Shown here piece after piece: positions 38,863-47,496 of a stretch of DNA of 64,000 bases. The position numbers were made by a program, and so were the translations under genes. The notes under the pieces were generated by a model, which saw nothing but the letters and a program-made list of their open reading frames with translations, was not told the DNA's origin and did not search any database. This stretch comes from Lysobacter sp. ISL-50 (GTDB lineage Bacteria > Pseudomonadota > Gammaproteobacteria > Xanthomonadales > Xanthomonadaceae): NCBI RefSeq assembly GCF_018612875.1, contig NZ_JAGGRI010000001.1, positions 90,815 to 154,814 of the forward strand, written 5' to 3'. Every line of letters starts with the position of its first letter. Within the stretch, counting starts at the first letter, position 1.

Positions 38863-39343
38863 CAGCGGCTCACTTCGAAAGCGAAGACAGACGCCATGCT
38901 ACCAACACGCATGTGCCTGTTAGCGCCGGCTGCCCGCGGAGATTTGTAGCTTCGAACACCCCCATCGCCCGGAACCATCGACAAATGCATTGCCTGGACT
39001 TGATCATGCCGGTGACCCCAGTGGCCCATCAGATGATTGAGTGGCTTGCGATATAGAGCCCCGCTATCGCCTTTGCGCAGATTCCGGGAGGATCACGACC
39101 CACTAGCCGGACTAGACGTCGGCTCACCTATCAGCGCCCGTCACCCACCAATCCGAGCCATGGCGCTTGGCGCAGGATCGCCTTCTTCGATATGCCCGCC
39201 GGCGGCTACCAGACTCAACCGAAGCAGATCGCGACACAATCCGCCGATCACTTCTCACGCATTTTTTTCTCCCACCTGCGCGGCACTGGAGAGCACCCGC
39301 GTTGAGGAGCCCAAGGTTCACCGTGCTTTATGTGCACCCAGAC
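38863..39343. other. Non-coding region, lower GC
   Basis: 481 nt with no convincing gene on either strand. It starts the accessory patch that extends to the tRNA-Lys gene. Part next to 38863 should hold the chrA promoter. No repeat or element end was recognised. Confidence 0.4.
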
Positions 39344-40060
39344 CTAGCCATATCCGTGCTCCACCGCCGAGCTTGGCTCGACCGACTTCCTTACCTTCGT
39401 AGCCACTTCGCCAACTGAGCGCTTGTGGGACATATCCTCCGATCCGGGCGCGTCCAGATCGGCATGTTGGAAAACAAACTCCGCCACAGCCAGTACCCGC
39501 TCCCATGAGGCAATTGATTCACCCGCCAGCCGGCCATAGCAGTTTCGTAATTCGGATTGGATCTGTATCGGGGGCTTGTTCCGCAATGTGGCTTCGATGC
39601 CCACCGCGATGGATGCCAGAAGCTCCCTGCCGCTAAAAAGATGGGCGCACGGTAGCTGCTGCGCGTTCGCCAGCCAGAATGCTCGAACCGCTTCTACATC
39701 GATGGCGCGCTCTCGGTAGTCCGCCGACGGGACAGGCGGAGTCTGATGGATCGATGGATTGCGACTTGATTTTGATGAGCGCATCGTCGAAGACGTGTCG
39801 GCTATCGGCGAACGCGATCGCTCCGCTACTTCCAGGTAAACAAGACCGAAGCGATCGAATTCCTCGGCCGTGAGCAACTTGGGTCGCCTCCCCACCAGCC
39901 ACGAATATCGAATACGGATGCTTGTATCGCTCTCCTCCATGACCCTTACGTTCTTGGCCAAGGGCAGCAGCTCGAATGCCGCCAGAGCCAGATCGCGAAG
40001 CGAGATATAGGCAAGGGTTGAATTGACCCCGCGCTGCAGGGTCACGACATGTCGGTTCAT
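39344..40060 (-). CDS. Hypothetical protein, probably acquired
   Basis: 238 residues from the ATG at 40060, with GAGGGA 5 nt upstream; ATG at 40072 is an alternative. No signal peptide or membrane segment. An N-terminal globular part (YISLRDLALAAFELLPLAKN, then RIRYSWLVGRRPKLLTAEEF) is followed by a Ser-rich low-complexity stretch. A helical C-terminal part comes last (VEAVRAFWLANAQQLPCAHL, LAVAEFVFQHADLD). Codon use is less GC-biased than in neighbours, and the gene lies in the decayed patch, so transfer is likely. Family not recognised. Confidence 0.55.
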   Translation of the reverse strand: MNRHVVTLQRGVNSTLAYISLRDLALAAFELLPLAKNVRVMEESDTSIRIRYSWLVGRRPKLLTAEEFDRFGLVYLEVAERSRSPIADTSSTMRSSKSSRNPSIHQTPPVPSADYRERAIDVEAVRAFWLANAQQLPCAHLFSGRELLASIAVGIEATLRNKPPIQIQSELRNCYGRLAGESIASWERVLAVAEFVFQHADLDAPGSEDMSHKRSVGEVATKVRKSVEPSSAVEHGYG

Positions 40061-40632
40061 GGCATCCCTCATCGGGAATGAGGCGGAACGCAGGCGCCAT
40101 GAACTAGGGCGGGTGCGGAAAGCCGGAGGTCGGCTACTTGCACGATCAGCTGATTCGACCTTACACCCCTTTTCGAAGCGCCGCGTGACGGCCAGCACGT
40201 CCCACGTCCTGCAATACGGGTTCAGACTCAGAGCCGCTTGCCGAACAAGTACGCATTTGTACTGAACATAGACGTCTTCCGCCTATTCACCCTGCAGCGA
40301 GTAGCGCCAACACAAGTCTCAGGCATCTGATGAGACAGTAAAACCGGGATGCGCAACGGCGATTCGCAAGCCGTCCGACACGTGCGCGCAAACTTGGTTC
40401 GAGCTTCCAACAGGCCCGCCGCGCCCGCCTTTACACCATCTATCTGTAGTGCCTGCCGGCGCCCGCGCTGGTAGATCGCTCGACTTCGAGTCCCATCCTG
40501 GCCAAGCGCATCGCGAGTTTCGCGAACTGTTCTCCGAGTTCGCCGCGCTCACCGAATCCGATCCGTCGATGATTCATTTACAGGAAAGCGCCTATCGCGA
40601 AACGACAAGGCGTTCGGGCGGACACAAGTCGC
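40061..40632. other. Non-coding or decayed region
   Basis: About 570 nt with only short frames. One plus-strand frame at 40449-40646 reads like protein in its middle (HREFRELFSEFAAL) but has no ribosome site or family and runs into the direct repeat, so it is not called. Confidence 0.35.
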
Positions 40633-40810
40633 CGCAGATGCGATAGCGGTACGGCCATGAAGTACCTATCGTGGAACCTGCCGCAGAGCGCGAATTTTCC
40701 CAGGAATTTTTCCGGGACAAGAAAAAAGGCGCTTAGGGTTAGCCCTAAGCGCCTGTTTTAATTGGTGGGTCGTGAAGGATTCGAACCTTCGACCAAAAGA
40801 TTAAAAGTCT
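40633..40810. repeat. Left direct repeat: partial tRNA-Lys with its terminator and 3' flank
   Basis: This stretch repeats 42474-42633 in the same orientation. The 48 nt at 40763-40810 are identical to the 3' part of the tRNA-Lys gene (CCA end through the anticodon stem). The terminator hairpin (40722-40754) and about 90 nt of 3' flank match with several substitutions and a 12-nt slip. After 40810 the match ends, so the tRNA copy is not functional. It looks like an att-type duplication at a tRNA gene. Confidence 0.85.
40722..40754 (-). terminator. Copy of the tRNA-Lys terminator in the left repeat
   Basis: Perfect 12-bp stem AGGCGCTTAGGG / CCCTAAGCGCCT, 4-nt loop, with the T-run (six T) on the minus strand. 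It differs from the right-hand copy by compensating substitutions in the stem, which keep the pairing. Confidence 0.7.
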
Positions 40811-41465
40811 GATTGACTTAGCTTTTGAATCAATAGCTTAGACCCTTCATTTTTACCGAAGACCCGCAGATAAGGCGTTATCAGACAGCCTAATTTTCCC
40901 GACCCTAACGCAAGCCCTGATCGGGCCCGCACACCGTTAGGAATGGGCCTTCGGGTTTCCGATACCCGCTGGCGTCGCGTTTGATTGGCTACAAAGTCCG
41001 CACGCAGATCATTGTCACAGCCACTCGCACGAAACGATAAACCACGCATTCCCCTCTTCCACCTGTTCTAACAGGCTGTTGAGAAAATACTCCACCGCCA
41101 TCGCACGATGGGCTCGTTGTATGGATCGATAGACCCAGCACACCGCCCCTCAGACGACAGATCAACTCTTTGCGGGTCATTCGCTCAGATCGGGGTTGGT
41201 GTACATCGGCTAATGCTCACCGGCCGAATCAGGTGTACGCAGCGAAAGCAAATCCCACTGCGATGCCGCACCATCGCATCGTGATGCGATGGTGCGGCAC
41301 TTGCTCTGCTACTAGCGTGAAGCTGAGGGCGTTCTCCAAACAGAATCAGCAACCGCCTTCACTCCTGTCAGAACGATTCGACGTCGGCGTCCGGCTCTAG
41401 CTATTAGGGCTGCGGGAAACCGCCCAACGCCACCATTCTTTAGTTCGATCACAAGGAGATATCTC
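40811..41465. other. Non-coding region of the accessory patch
   Basis: 655 nt with no convincing gene. It contains the perfect palindrome at 41264-41299. The end of the stretch holds the promoter and ribosome site (CAAGGAGAT) of the secreted protein at 41466. No integrase frame is visible next to the partial tRNA. Confidence 0.4.
41264..41299. repeat. Perfect 17-bp palindrome
   Basis: Arms TGCCGCACCATCGCATC and GATGCGATGGTGCGGCA with a 2-nt centre (GT). No mismatch and no T-run. It could form a cruciform or be a protein site; no second copy was seen in the window. Confidence 0.8.
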
Positions 41466-41843
41466 ATGCTCGCAAAGCATAATCAGTTTCGGAAGTCGTT
41501 CGCCGTCGTGCTATTGGCCGCTTCGGCCTTGATCGGCCTGCCTGCTTGGGCTGCTAACGACCCAGCTCGTACTGCACCGGGTTACATCAACGTTATGGAG
41601 GCTGGGTGGGGTGCCGACTCGGTGTCGATCGAACTTACCTCTCCCATCATCAATCCGGCTGGATGCCCTATCTGGCTTTCCGGCTATGTCTCGGACGTCC
41701 AAGACCCAGGACGTGGGCTCTACCACGATATCCTGAGAGAAGCTTGGGTTTATGGGCGTAGGGTTGAGTTACTGATCAGCGGGGTGCCAGGGGATTGCCC
41801 CTCCGGAAAGCCCCGGATCATTTCAGTCAGAGTCGTCCGCTGA
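41466..41843 (+). CDS. Small secreted protein of unknown function
   Basis: 125 residues, with AAGGAG at 41454-41459 ahead of the ATG. Signal peptide AVVLLAASALIGLPAWAA. The mature part of about 95 residues has two cysteines that may pair (AGCPIWL, PGDCPSG) and beta-prone segments (SVSIELTSPI, RVELLISGV, IISVRVVR). It is followed by a strong terminator, so it is a single-gene unit. It is the only intact gene inside the tRNA-Lys repeats. Family not recognised. Confidence 0.75.
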   Translation: MLAKHNQFRKSFAVVLLAASALIGLPAWAANDPARTAPGYINVMEAGWGADSVSIELTSPIINPAGCPIWLSGYVSDVQDPGRGLYHDILREAWVYGRRVELLISGVPGDCPSGKPRIISVRVVR

Positions 41844-41857
41844 TGGACAAAGAAGAT

Positions 41858-41894
41858 GGTAAGGGCGATGAATCGCCCTTACCTTTTCCCTTTT
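41858..41894 (+). terminator. Rho-independent terminator after the secreted protein
   Basis: Perfect 11-bp stem GGTAAGGGCGA / TCGCCCTTACC, TGAA loop, followed by TTTTCCCTTTT. Confidence 0.9.
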
Positions 41895-41985
41895 AATAGA
41901 CTAGAAATGGTTCCAGGTTGATTTTCATCGAACGAAACGTGTCGCTGAGGTGGACAAGGGTCCTTCAACCCATTGTCCGGAAAAC

Positions 41986-42423
41986 TTATAGATCGATCTC
42001 GTGCACTTCCCCGTCACAGTTCGTGACGCGAGCGTGTATGAGCTTGCGACCTTGATAGGTGTACTCCATGAGCCAGACCTGCGCGCCGTCTTTCTTGCCG
42101 TTGGGCAAGTACAGGAGCAAATTGCGGAAGTTATCGACACCCTTAGCAGCGCGTCGATATCGGCCTGATCCTGCGCAGCATCGTTGACGTACATGATGAA
42201 ACCGGCGTGACTGCCATTGAGGTAATACTTGCGCCGGAACAACGTCGCCGATTCGTTGAGCAGAGCCGATTGCAGCACGCTCGCGCACCACGGCACCCCG
42301 TGCTCTTGATTGATGTCCGGTTCCATGACGTGGAAAACGCTGTCGGTCGCGTACCCATGTTCATTCGCTCAGCTCCGGATGAAGAAGTATTTGCCATCGC
42401 CCAGGCCGCGCCGAACGAATTTC
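41986..42423 (-). pseudogene. Phage portal protein fragment (P2/PBSX type), broken
   Basis: The minus-strand translation reads FVRRGLGDGKYFFIRS, a TGA (42370-42372), then EHGYATDSVFHVMEPDINQE and LQSALLNESATLFRRKYYLN with GSHAGFIMYVNDAAQ. After a frame change near 42145 it continues KGVDNFRNLLLYLPNGKKDG. EPDINQE, ALLNESATLFRRKYY, GSHAGFIMY and NFRNL-NGKKDG are characteristic of PBSX/P2-family portal proteins. The C-terminal half of the family is missing: after KKDG the sequence changes to WLMEYTYQGRKLIHARVTN and stops, so the fragment was fused to unrelated sequence. Clearly not functional as a portal. Confidence 0.85.
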
Positions 42424-42473
42424 CCGAGCGCGTGTTTCAGCGCCAACGGCTTACGGCTCCGTGCGTCGCGACG

Positions 42474-42633
42474 CGCAGATGCAACAGCGATATGAAGTAA
42501 CTATCGTGAAACCTGCTGCCGAGCGCGAATTTTCCCGGGACAAGAAAAAAGGCACTTAGGGTTCGCCCTAAGTGCCTCTTTTATTTGGTGGGTCGTGAAG
42601 GATTCGAACCTTCGACCAAAAGATTAAAAGTCT
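42474..42633. repeat. Right direct repeat: 3' flank, terminator and 3' part of tRNA-Lys
   Basis: Matches 40633-40810 in the same orientation. Here it is continuous with the intact tRNA-Lys, so this is the original site end. The two copies are about 1.82-1.84 kb apart and enclose the secreted protein gene and the portal fragment. Confidence 0.85.
42545..42577 (-). terminator. Terminator of tRNA-Lys
   Basis: Perfect 12-bp stem AGGCACTTAGGG / CCCTAAGTGCCT with a 4-nt loop and a six-T run on the minus strand, 8 nt beyond the tRNA CCA end. Confidence 0.9.
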
Positions 42634-42661
42634 TCTGCTCTACCGACTGAGCTAACGACCC
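42586..42661 (-). tRNA. tRNA-Lys (anticodon TTT)
   Basis: 76 nt on the minus strand, CCA encoded. The acceptor 5' strand GGGTCGT pairs with ACGACCC. D arm GCTC-AGTCGGTA-GAGC, anticodon loop CTTTTAA with anticodon TTT, T arm with GGTTCGAATCC. All four stems pair. The 3' 48 nt are duplicated at 40763, marking the gene as an integration target. Confidence 0.97.
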
Positions 42662-42774
42662 GAAGTGGTGCGATTCGGTCCCTGGCGCTGCGCCGGGCCG
42701 GGCATTCTAACAAAGCTTGCGCCGCCGGTCAGGCCCCCCGGCGATTCGCGTTCAGTGGCGCGGCGCGGGCGGGG

Positions 42775-43473
42775 TCAGACGTAGTGCGTGGGATCGGGCA
42801 CGCCGGCGGCGTTGAAGCCTTCGGCGCGCAGGCGGCAGGCGTCGCAGTGGCCGCAGGCGCGGCCGGCGTCGTCGGCCTGGTAGCACGAGACGGTCTGGCT
42901 GAAATCCACGCCCAGGCGCAGGCCTTCGCGGACGATGTCGGCCTTGCTCATGAACTGCAGCGGGGCCTGGACGCGCAGTCCGGCGCCTTCCACGCCGGCC
43001 TTGGTCGCCAGGTTGGCCAGGCGCTCGAAGGCTTCCACGAACTCGGGGCGGCAGTCGGGGTAGCCGGAGTAGTCCACGGCGTTGACGCCGCAGAAGATGT
43101 CGTTGGCGCCGAGCACTTCGGCCCAGCCCAGGGCGATCGACAGCATGATGGTGTTGCGCGCCGGGACGTAGGTGACGGGGATGTCGTCCTTGGCCGCGGC
43201 GATGCCGATGGCGTGGCCGTCGTTGTCCAGCGGGACCGAGATGGTCTCGTCGGTCAGCGCCGAGCCGCCGATGCTGCGCAGGTCCACGCTGACGGTCTTG
43301 TGCGCGACCGCGCCCAGGGACACGGCGACGCGCGCGGCGGCGTCGAGTTCGGAGGTGTGGCGCTGGCCGTAGCGCACGCTCAAGGCGTGCACGGCGAAGC
43401 CCTGTTCGCGCGCGATGGCGATGACGACGGCGGAGTCCATGCCTCCGGAGACTAGAACGACGGCGTTTTTCAT
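42775..43473 (-). CDS. queC: 7-cyano-7-deazaguanine synthase QueC
   Basis: 232 residues, normal length. Converts 7-carboxy-7-deazaguanine to preQ0 with ATP and ammonia, in queuosine synthesis. PP-loop motif [12 protein letters not shown] at the N-terminus; [14 protein letters not shown] in the middle; the zinc site has [20 protein letters not shown] near the C-terminus. queE, the preceding pathway step, lies upstream on the same strand with a 340-nt repeat-filled gap between. Confidence 0.96.
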   Translation of the reverse strand: MKNAVVLVSGGMDSAVVIAIAREQGFAVHALSVRYGQRHTSELDAAARVAVSLGAVAHKTVSVDLRSIGGSALTDETISVPLDNDGHAIGIAAAKDDIPVTYVPARNTIMLSIALGWAEVLGANDIFCGVNAVDYSGYPDCRPEFVEAFERLANLATKAGVEGAGLRVQAPLQFMSKADIVREGLRLGVDFSQTVSCYQADDAGRACGHCDACRLRAEGFNAAGVPDPTHYV

Positions 43474-43490
43474 GGGGGCGGGCTCTGGGG

Positions 43491-43553
43491 CGGGAATCGG
43501 GAATCGGGAATCGGGAATCGGGAATCGGGAATCGGGAATCGGGAATCGGGAAA
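43491..43553. repeat. Tandem heptamer array (GGGAATC, eight units)
   Basis: Eight perfect GGGAATC units (43492-43547) plus a partial ninth, 18 nt upstream of the queC start. It is the longest and most regular array of this family in the window. Confidence 0.95.
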
Positions 43554-43581
43554 GGCTAAACCGGCTTGTTGGTGGTTTGCT

Positions 43582-43691
43582 CGTTATTTCTGCGAACGCG
43601 GCTTCGCTTTACTTCGGCGGAGCCGAGCATCCAGGGCTGCGTCGCGACATGGCGCTGAAGTCACTGGATTCCCGCTTTCGCGGGAATGACG
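43582..43691. repeat. 110-bp interspersed element, second full copy
   Basis: Left end CGTTATTTCTGCGAACGCGG, right end CCCGCTTTCGCGGGAATGACG, interior CTTTACTTCGGCGGAGCC. It aligns with the element at 3031-3141 over its whole length and lies between two heptamer arrays. Confidence 0.75.
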
Positions 43692-43770
43692 AGCGAAAAA
43701 AGCCGGCGATCTGGAACGTAGCAGCGCGTTGCAATGCAGCGCTTCGGAACGGGACGGCCTCGCTTCAACG

Positions 43771-43806
43771 CATCCCGAATCCCGAATCCCGAATCTCCAA
43801 TCCCGG
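43771..43806. repeat. Heptamer array, opposite orientation (CCCGAAT units)
   Basis: Three CCCGAAT units plus a degenerate one, just after the queE stop on its 3' side. Together with 43491-43553 it makes an imperfect inverted pair around the 110-bp element. Confidence 0.8.
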
Positions 43807-43813
43807 CTAAAAC

Positions 43814-44491
43814 CTACCTTCCCGGCTCGTCGTTCCAAAGAATCTTGTGCAACTGCAGCTGGAAGCGCACCGGCAGGCGATCGGCGACGATCCAGTCGGC
43901 CAGGTCGCTGGGCTTGATCTGGGTGAAGCTCGGCGAGAACAGGACGTCGCAGATCGCGGTCAGGCCGTGCTCGGCGACGATAGCCTTCGACCACTCGTAG
44001 TCTTCGCGGCTGCAGATCACGAACTTGATCTGGTCGTGCGCGGTCAGCAGCGGCAGGTTGCTCCACAGGTTGCGGTGGGCTTCCTTGGAATCGGGGGTCT
44101 TGATGTCCAGCACCCGCGAGACGCGCGCATCGACCGGGCCGATGTCGATCGCGCCGGAAGTCTCCAGCGAGACCTCGTAGCCGGCGTCGCACAGCTTCTG
44201 CAGCAACTGGATGCAGCGCTTCTGCGCCAGCGGCTCGCCGCCGGTCACGCAGACGTGGCGGGCGCCGTGTTGGGCGACCTCGGCCAGGATGGCTTCGAAA
44301 TCCCACCATTCGCCGCCGTGGAAGGCGTAGGCGGTGTCGCAGTACTGGCAGCGCAGCGGGCAGCCGGTCAGGCGCACGAATACGGTCGGCCAGCCGATGC
44401 TGTTGGATTCGCCCTGCAGCGACAGGAAGATTTCGGTCAGCCGCAGGCGCTCGGACGGCGCCTCGGCCGTCTGGGTGACAACGGCGTTCAT
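43814..44491 (-). CDS. queE: 7-carboxy-7-deazaguanine synthase QueE
   Basis: 225 residues. Radical SAM enzyme that contracts the ring of 6-carboxytetrahydropterin in queuosine synthesis. The iron-sulfur motif is CPLRCQYC near residue 44, with the SAM-binding VCVTGGEPLAQ near 82 and LETSGAIDIGP after it. FLSLQGESNSIGWPTVF is the QueE N-terminal signature. It starts 8 nt after the cpoB stop, so it is probably read from the tol operon. Confidence 0.95.
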   Translation of the reverse strand: MNAVVTQTAEAPSERLRLTEIFLSLQGESNSIGWPTVFVRLTGCPLRCQYCDTAYAFHGGEWWDFEAILAEVAQHGARHVCVTGGEPLAQKRCIQLLQKLCDAGYEVSLETSGAIDIGPVDARVSRVLDIKTPDSKEAHRNLWSNLPLLTAHDQIKFVICSREDYEWSKAIVAEHGLTAICDVLFSPSFTQIKPSDLADWIVADRLPVRFQLQLHKILWNDEPGR

Positions 44492-44499
44492 GGGAAACC

Positions 44500-45303
44500 T
44501 TAGTTGCGCAGCCGGCTCAGCTGGATCGCGTTGAGGCGATCGGAGGCTGTGCGGGCCGCGTCGGTGCCGGGATAGCGGGTCGCGACGTCGGCGAGCGTGC
44601 GCTCGGCGGCATCGACCTGTTTCAGGCCGAACTGGGCCAGACCGACCTTGAGCAGGGCGCCGGCGGCCTTGTCGTGGGTCGGATAGCGATCGAGCAGAGC
44701 CTGAAACTGCTCCTGCGCGAGCTGGTAATTCTGCGTGACGTAATAGCTTTCGCCGAGCCAGTACAACGCGTTCGGCGCATACGTGCCGCCCGGGTGCGCG
44801 GCCAGGAATTCCTGGAACAGCCGCGCCGATTCGACGTACTGCCCGGCCTTGAGCGCGCCGAAGGCGGTGTCGTAGGCGGCGCGTTCGTCGCCGCTCTGGG
44901 CGATCAGGCCCGGATCGCCGTGCACGCTCGGCGGGGTGTCCCTCACCGCCGCGGGCGGCGGTGTCGGAGCGGACGCCTGCGGCGGACCGGCGGCGGGCGC
45001 CGCGGGCGCGCCGGCACCGCCTTCGAGACGGTTGAGGCGGTTGTCGGTGTCCAGGTACTGGGCTTTGCTGCTGTCCTGCAACTGCTTGTTTTGCTGCTGC
45101 AGTTCTTCGATCTGCGAGCGCAAGGCCTGCATTTCGGTCCGCAGTTGGGTGACCTGGTTGAGCAGGTCGAGATTGGCCTGATTGTCCGAAGCGCGCTGCT
45201 CGAGCACCGCGACGCGGTCGGCCAGGCTGGCGCGCTGGGCAAAAGCGGGCGTGGCGGCCGTCGAGGCCGCCACGATCGCCAAGGCTAGTGCGAATTTACG
45301 CAT
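44500..45303 (-). CDS. cpoB: Tol-Pal system coordinator CpoB (YbgF)
   Basis: 267 residues. Periplasmic protein that couples the Tol-Pal machinery to PBP1B-dependent wall synthesis in enterobacteria. Signal peptide ending PAFAQ, a trimerising coiled coil at about 25-90 (VTQLRTEMQALRSQIEELQQ), a Pro/Ala linker, then TPR repeats (YDTAFGALKAGQYVESARLF, ALYWLGESYYVTQNYQLAQE, KVGLAQFGLKQVDAAERTLA). It follows pal, as usual. The TPR lipoprotein next to mrcB is a separate protein. Confidence 0.95.
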   Translation of the reverse strand: MRKFALALAIVAASTAATPAFAQRASLADRVAVLEQRASDNQANLDLLNQVTQLRTEMQALRSQIEELQQQNKQLQDSSKAQYLDTDNRLNRLEGGAGAPAAPAAGPPQASAPTPPPAAVRDTPPSVHGDPGLIAQSGDERAAYDTAFGALKAGQYVESARLFQEFLAAHPGGTYAPNALYWLGESYYVTQNYQLAQEQFQALLDRYPTHDKAAGALLKVGLAQFGLKQVDAAERTLADVATRYPGTDAARTASDRLNAIQLSRLRN

Positions 45304-45349
45304 CGCTGATAAGCCTTCGTTGTATAGCGTGGATGTTTACGACCGCGGC

Positions 45350-45868
45350 TTACTTGGCGGTGTAGACGATCTCGACGCGACGGTTCTTGGCCCAGCAGTC
45401 TTCGTTGGACTCGGTGCACACCGGGCGCTCTTCGCCGTAGGAGGTCACGGTGATCTGGCTGCCCGAGGCGTTGTTGGCCTGGATCGCCGAGGACACCGCC
45501 TTGCCGCGGCGCTCGCCGAGGCCGAAGTTGTACTCGCGGCTGCCGCGCTCGTCGGCGTTGCCTTCCAGGGTCATGCGCGAGGACGGACGGTCGCGCAGGT
45601 ACTTGGCGTGGCAGCCGACGATGGCCTGGAATTCCGGCTTCAGCGAATCCTGGTCGAGGTCGAAGTAGACCACGCGCTGACGCAGGCAGGCGTCGGTGTC
45701 GAGGTCGTTCGGGCCGTAAGCGCCGGAGGCGACCGGACCGTTATCGGAGGGCTGGCTGGTGGACGGGCCGGTGGTTTCGGTCGGCGGAACTTCCTTGACC
45801 TTCTTCGAGCAGGCGACGGCCGCGGTGCAGAGCACGGCGGCGAGCAAAATGCGGGCAGCGTTGTTCAT
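45350..45868 (-). CDS. pal: Peptidoglycan-associated lipoprotein Pal
   Basis: 172 residues. Signal peptide with lipobox VAC (Cys about 20). OmpA-type domain from about residue 65: VVYFDLDQDSLKPEF, LEGNADERGSREYNFGLGER, and VTSYGEERPVC, which bind diaminopimelate of the wall. TolB binds the same domain. Ribosome site GAGGAA 8 nt before the start. It lies 94 nt after tolB. Confidence 0.96.
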   Translation of the reverse strand: MNNAARILLAAVLCTAAVACSKKVKEVPPTETTGPSTSQPSDNGPVASGAYGPNDLDTDACLRQRVVYFDLDQDSLKPEFQAIVGCHAKYLRDRPSSRMTLEGNADERGSREYNFGLGERRGKAVSSAIQANNASGSQITVTSYGEERPVCTESNEDCWAKNRRVEIVYTAK

Positions 45869-45962
45869 GGGGTATTCCTCGTCAGTTTATAGCGTGGGGC
45901 AGGAGTCGTTCGGGGGTCAGCGGGCGAGCTGGCGCGATCTGCGCATGGGGTCGGCCGGCGCT

Positions 45963-47282
45963 TCAGCGCGGCAGCCGGTAAGGTCCCCAGGCCGGTTCGC
46001 GCACGTCGCCGTCCGCGAGCACCAGGCGCTGGCGCACCCGGGCATCGGCGGAAACGGCATACAGCACGCCACGGCGTCCTTCGCGCGCAGCATAAATGAT
46101 CATGGAGGCATTCGGGGCAAAGCTCGGCGACTCGTCGAGCGAGCCGGGCGACAACGTGCTCCAGCGCGGCGAGCCGAGGCTGGAATCCATCATCGCGATG
46201 CGGTAGGTGCTGCCGGCGCCCTGCGCGGTGACGATCTTCTTGCCGTCGTAGGACACGTCGGCGCTGGCGTTGTAGCTGCCCTGGAAGGTCACCCGGGTGG
46301 CGCCGCCGCCGCTGGCGGCGACCACGTAGATCTGCGGCTTGCCGCCCCGGTCGGAGGTGAAATAGATCTTGCCGCCGTCGGCCGACCAGGTCGGCTCGGT
46401 GTCGATGGCGAAGTGGTTGGTCAGCTGGGTCAGCGCCTTGCTGCCCAGGTCCATCACGTAGATCTCCGGGTTGCCGCTGCGCGACAGGGTCAGGGCCAGG
46501 CGGCGGCCGTCGGGCGAGAACGCCGGGGCGCCGTTGATGCCGCGGAACTTGGCGATCAGCTCGCGGCTGCCGGTGCCGATGTTCTGGATGTAGATCGAGG
46601 AATTGCCGCCCTCGAAGCTCACATAGGCCAGCTTGTTGCCGTCCGGGCTCCACGACGGGGACACCAGCGGCTCGGGCGAGCGCACCACGGTCTGCGGGTT
46701 GTAGCCGTCGGAGTCGGCGACCATCAGCGCGAAGTTGCTGCCGCGGCCCAGGCCGGTGGCGGTCACGTAGGCGATGCGGGTGAAGAACGCGCCGCGCACG
46801 CCGGTGATCTTCTCGTACACCGCGTCGGCGATCTGGTGGGCGACATCGCGCATCGCGTTGGAGCGCGCGGTCAGGGCGAAGCCCAGCAGGCGCTGCTGCT
46901 TGGCCACGTCGAACAGCTCGTACTCGACCCGGTAGCTGCCGGCGCCGGCGTCGGCGACGCGGCCGACGACGATGTAGTCCTGGTTGAGCGCGCGCCAATC
47001 CGGATAGCTGATTTCGCTGCCCTTGGTCGGCTTGGCGGTCATCTGCTCGACCGGCAGGCCGCGGAACTGGCCGGAACGGTTGAGGTCGTTGCGCACCACT
47101 TCGGCGATGTCGGTCGGCGGCGCGGCGCCGCCGCCCTGGTAGGGCATCGGCACGACCGCGATCGGCGTGGCCGAGGCGTTGCCGCCGACGATGTCGATCT
47201 CCAACCCTTGCTGCTGGGCCGCGGCGGCGAGGGGAAGCAGGAGAGCCAGCAGTGAGGCCAGCCAGCGCAGGGATCGTTTCAT
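45963..47282 (-). CDS. tolB: Tol-Pal translocation protein TolB
   Basis: 439 residues from the ATG at 47282 (ACGGAG upstream), which begins the signal peptide [17 protein letters not shown]; the longer frame is not a signal. The N-terminal domain has [20 protein letters not shown], and the six-bladed propeller carries [39 protein letters not shown] and [18 protein letters not shown]. It transfers between TolA and Pal in the periplasm. It is separated from tolA by the extra gene 47497-47982 and a 214-nt gap. Confidence 0.96.
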   Translation of the reverse strand: MKRSLRWLASLLALLLPLAAAAQQQGLEIDIVGGNASATPIAVVPMPYQGGGAAPPTDIAEVVRNDLNRSGQFRGLPVEQMTAKPTKGSEISYPDWRALNQDYIVVGRVADAGAGSYRVEYELFDVAKQQRLLGFALTARSNAMRDVAHQIADAVYEKITGVRGAFFTRIAYVTATGLGRGSNFALMVADSDGYNPQTVVRSPEPLVSPSWSPDGNKLAYVSFEGGNSSIYIQNIGTGSRELIAKFRGINGAPAFSPDGRRLALTLSRSGNPEIYVMDLGSKALTQLTNHFAIDTEPTWSADGGKIYFTSDRGGKPQIYVVAASGGGATRVTFQGSYNASADVSYDGKKIVTAQGAGSTYRIAMMDSSLGSPRWSTLSPGSLDESPSFAPNASMIIYAAREGRRGVLYAVSADARVRQRLVLADGDVREPAWGPYRLPR

Positions 47283-47496
47283 CGGCACTCCGTGGGGTTC
47301 AACGGGGGTTTGTTCAGGTTCGGCATTGTTAACGCTGTTGAGTGAACGTGGGCTCAAAACCTGGGGTCAATTTGCATTTCCGGCAGGCTCGGTCGCCCCA
47401 ACGGTCGTCAACGGCACGGATCGGCGCGGATTGGAGGCGAAAATTCGCGATCATCCGGACCGCTTCGGCACAACGCCGTTCGGCGGCCAGAGCGTC

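Noticed and set aside
40449..40646. 65-residue plus-strand frame (HREFRELFSEFAAL)
   Set aside because: No ribosome site, no family, and it runs into the direct repeat.
40763..40810. Possible second tRNA-Lys gene
   Set aside because: Only the 3' 48 nt are present; the 5' half is replaced by unrelated sequence, so it cannot fold as a tRNA.
41170..41400. 76-residue plus-strand frame over the palindrome
   Set aside because: Reads through the perfect palindrome (MPHHRIVMRWCG), no ribosome site, composition not protein-like.
43491..43553. Tandem repeat array considered as CRISPR
   Set aside because: The units are 7 nt with no spacers; there are no cas genes.
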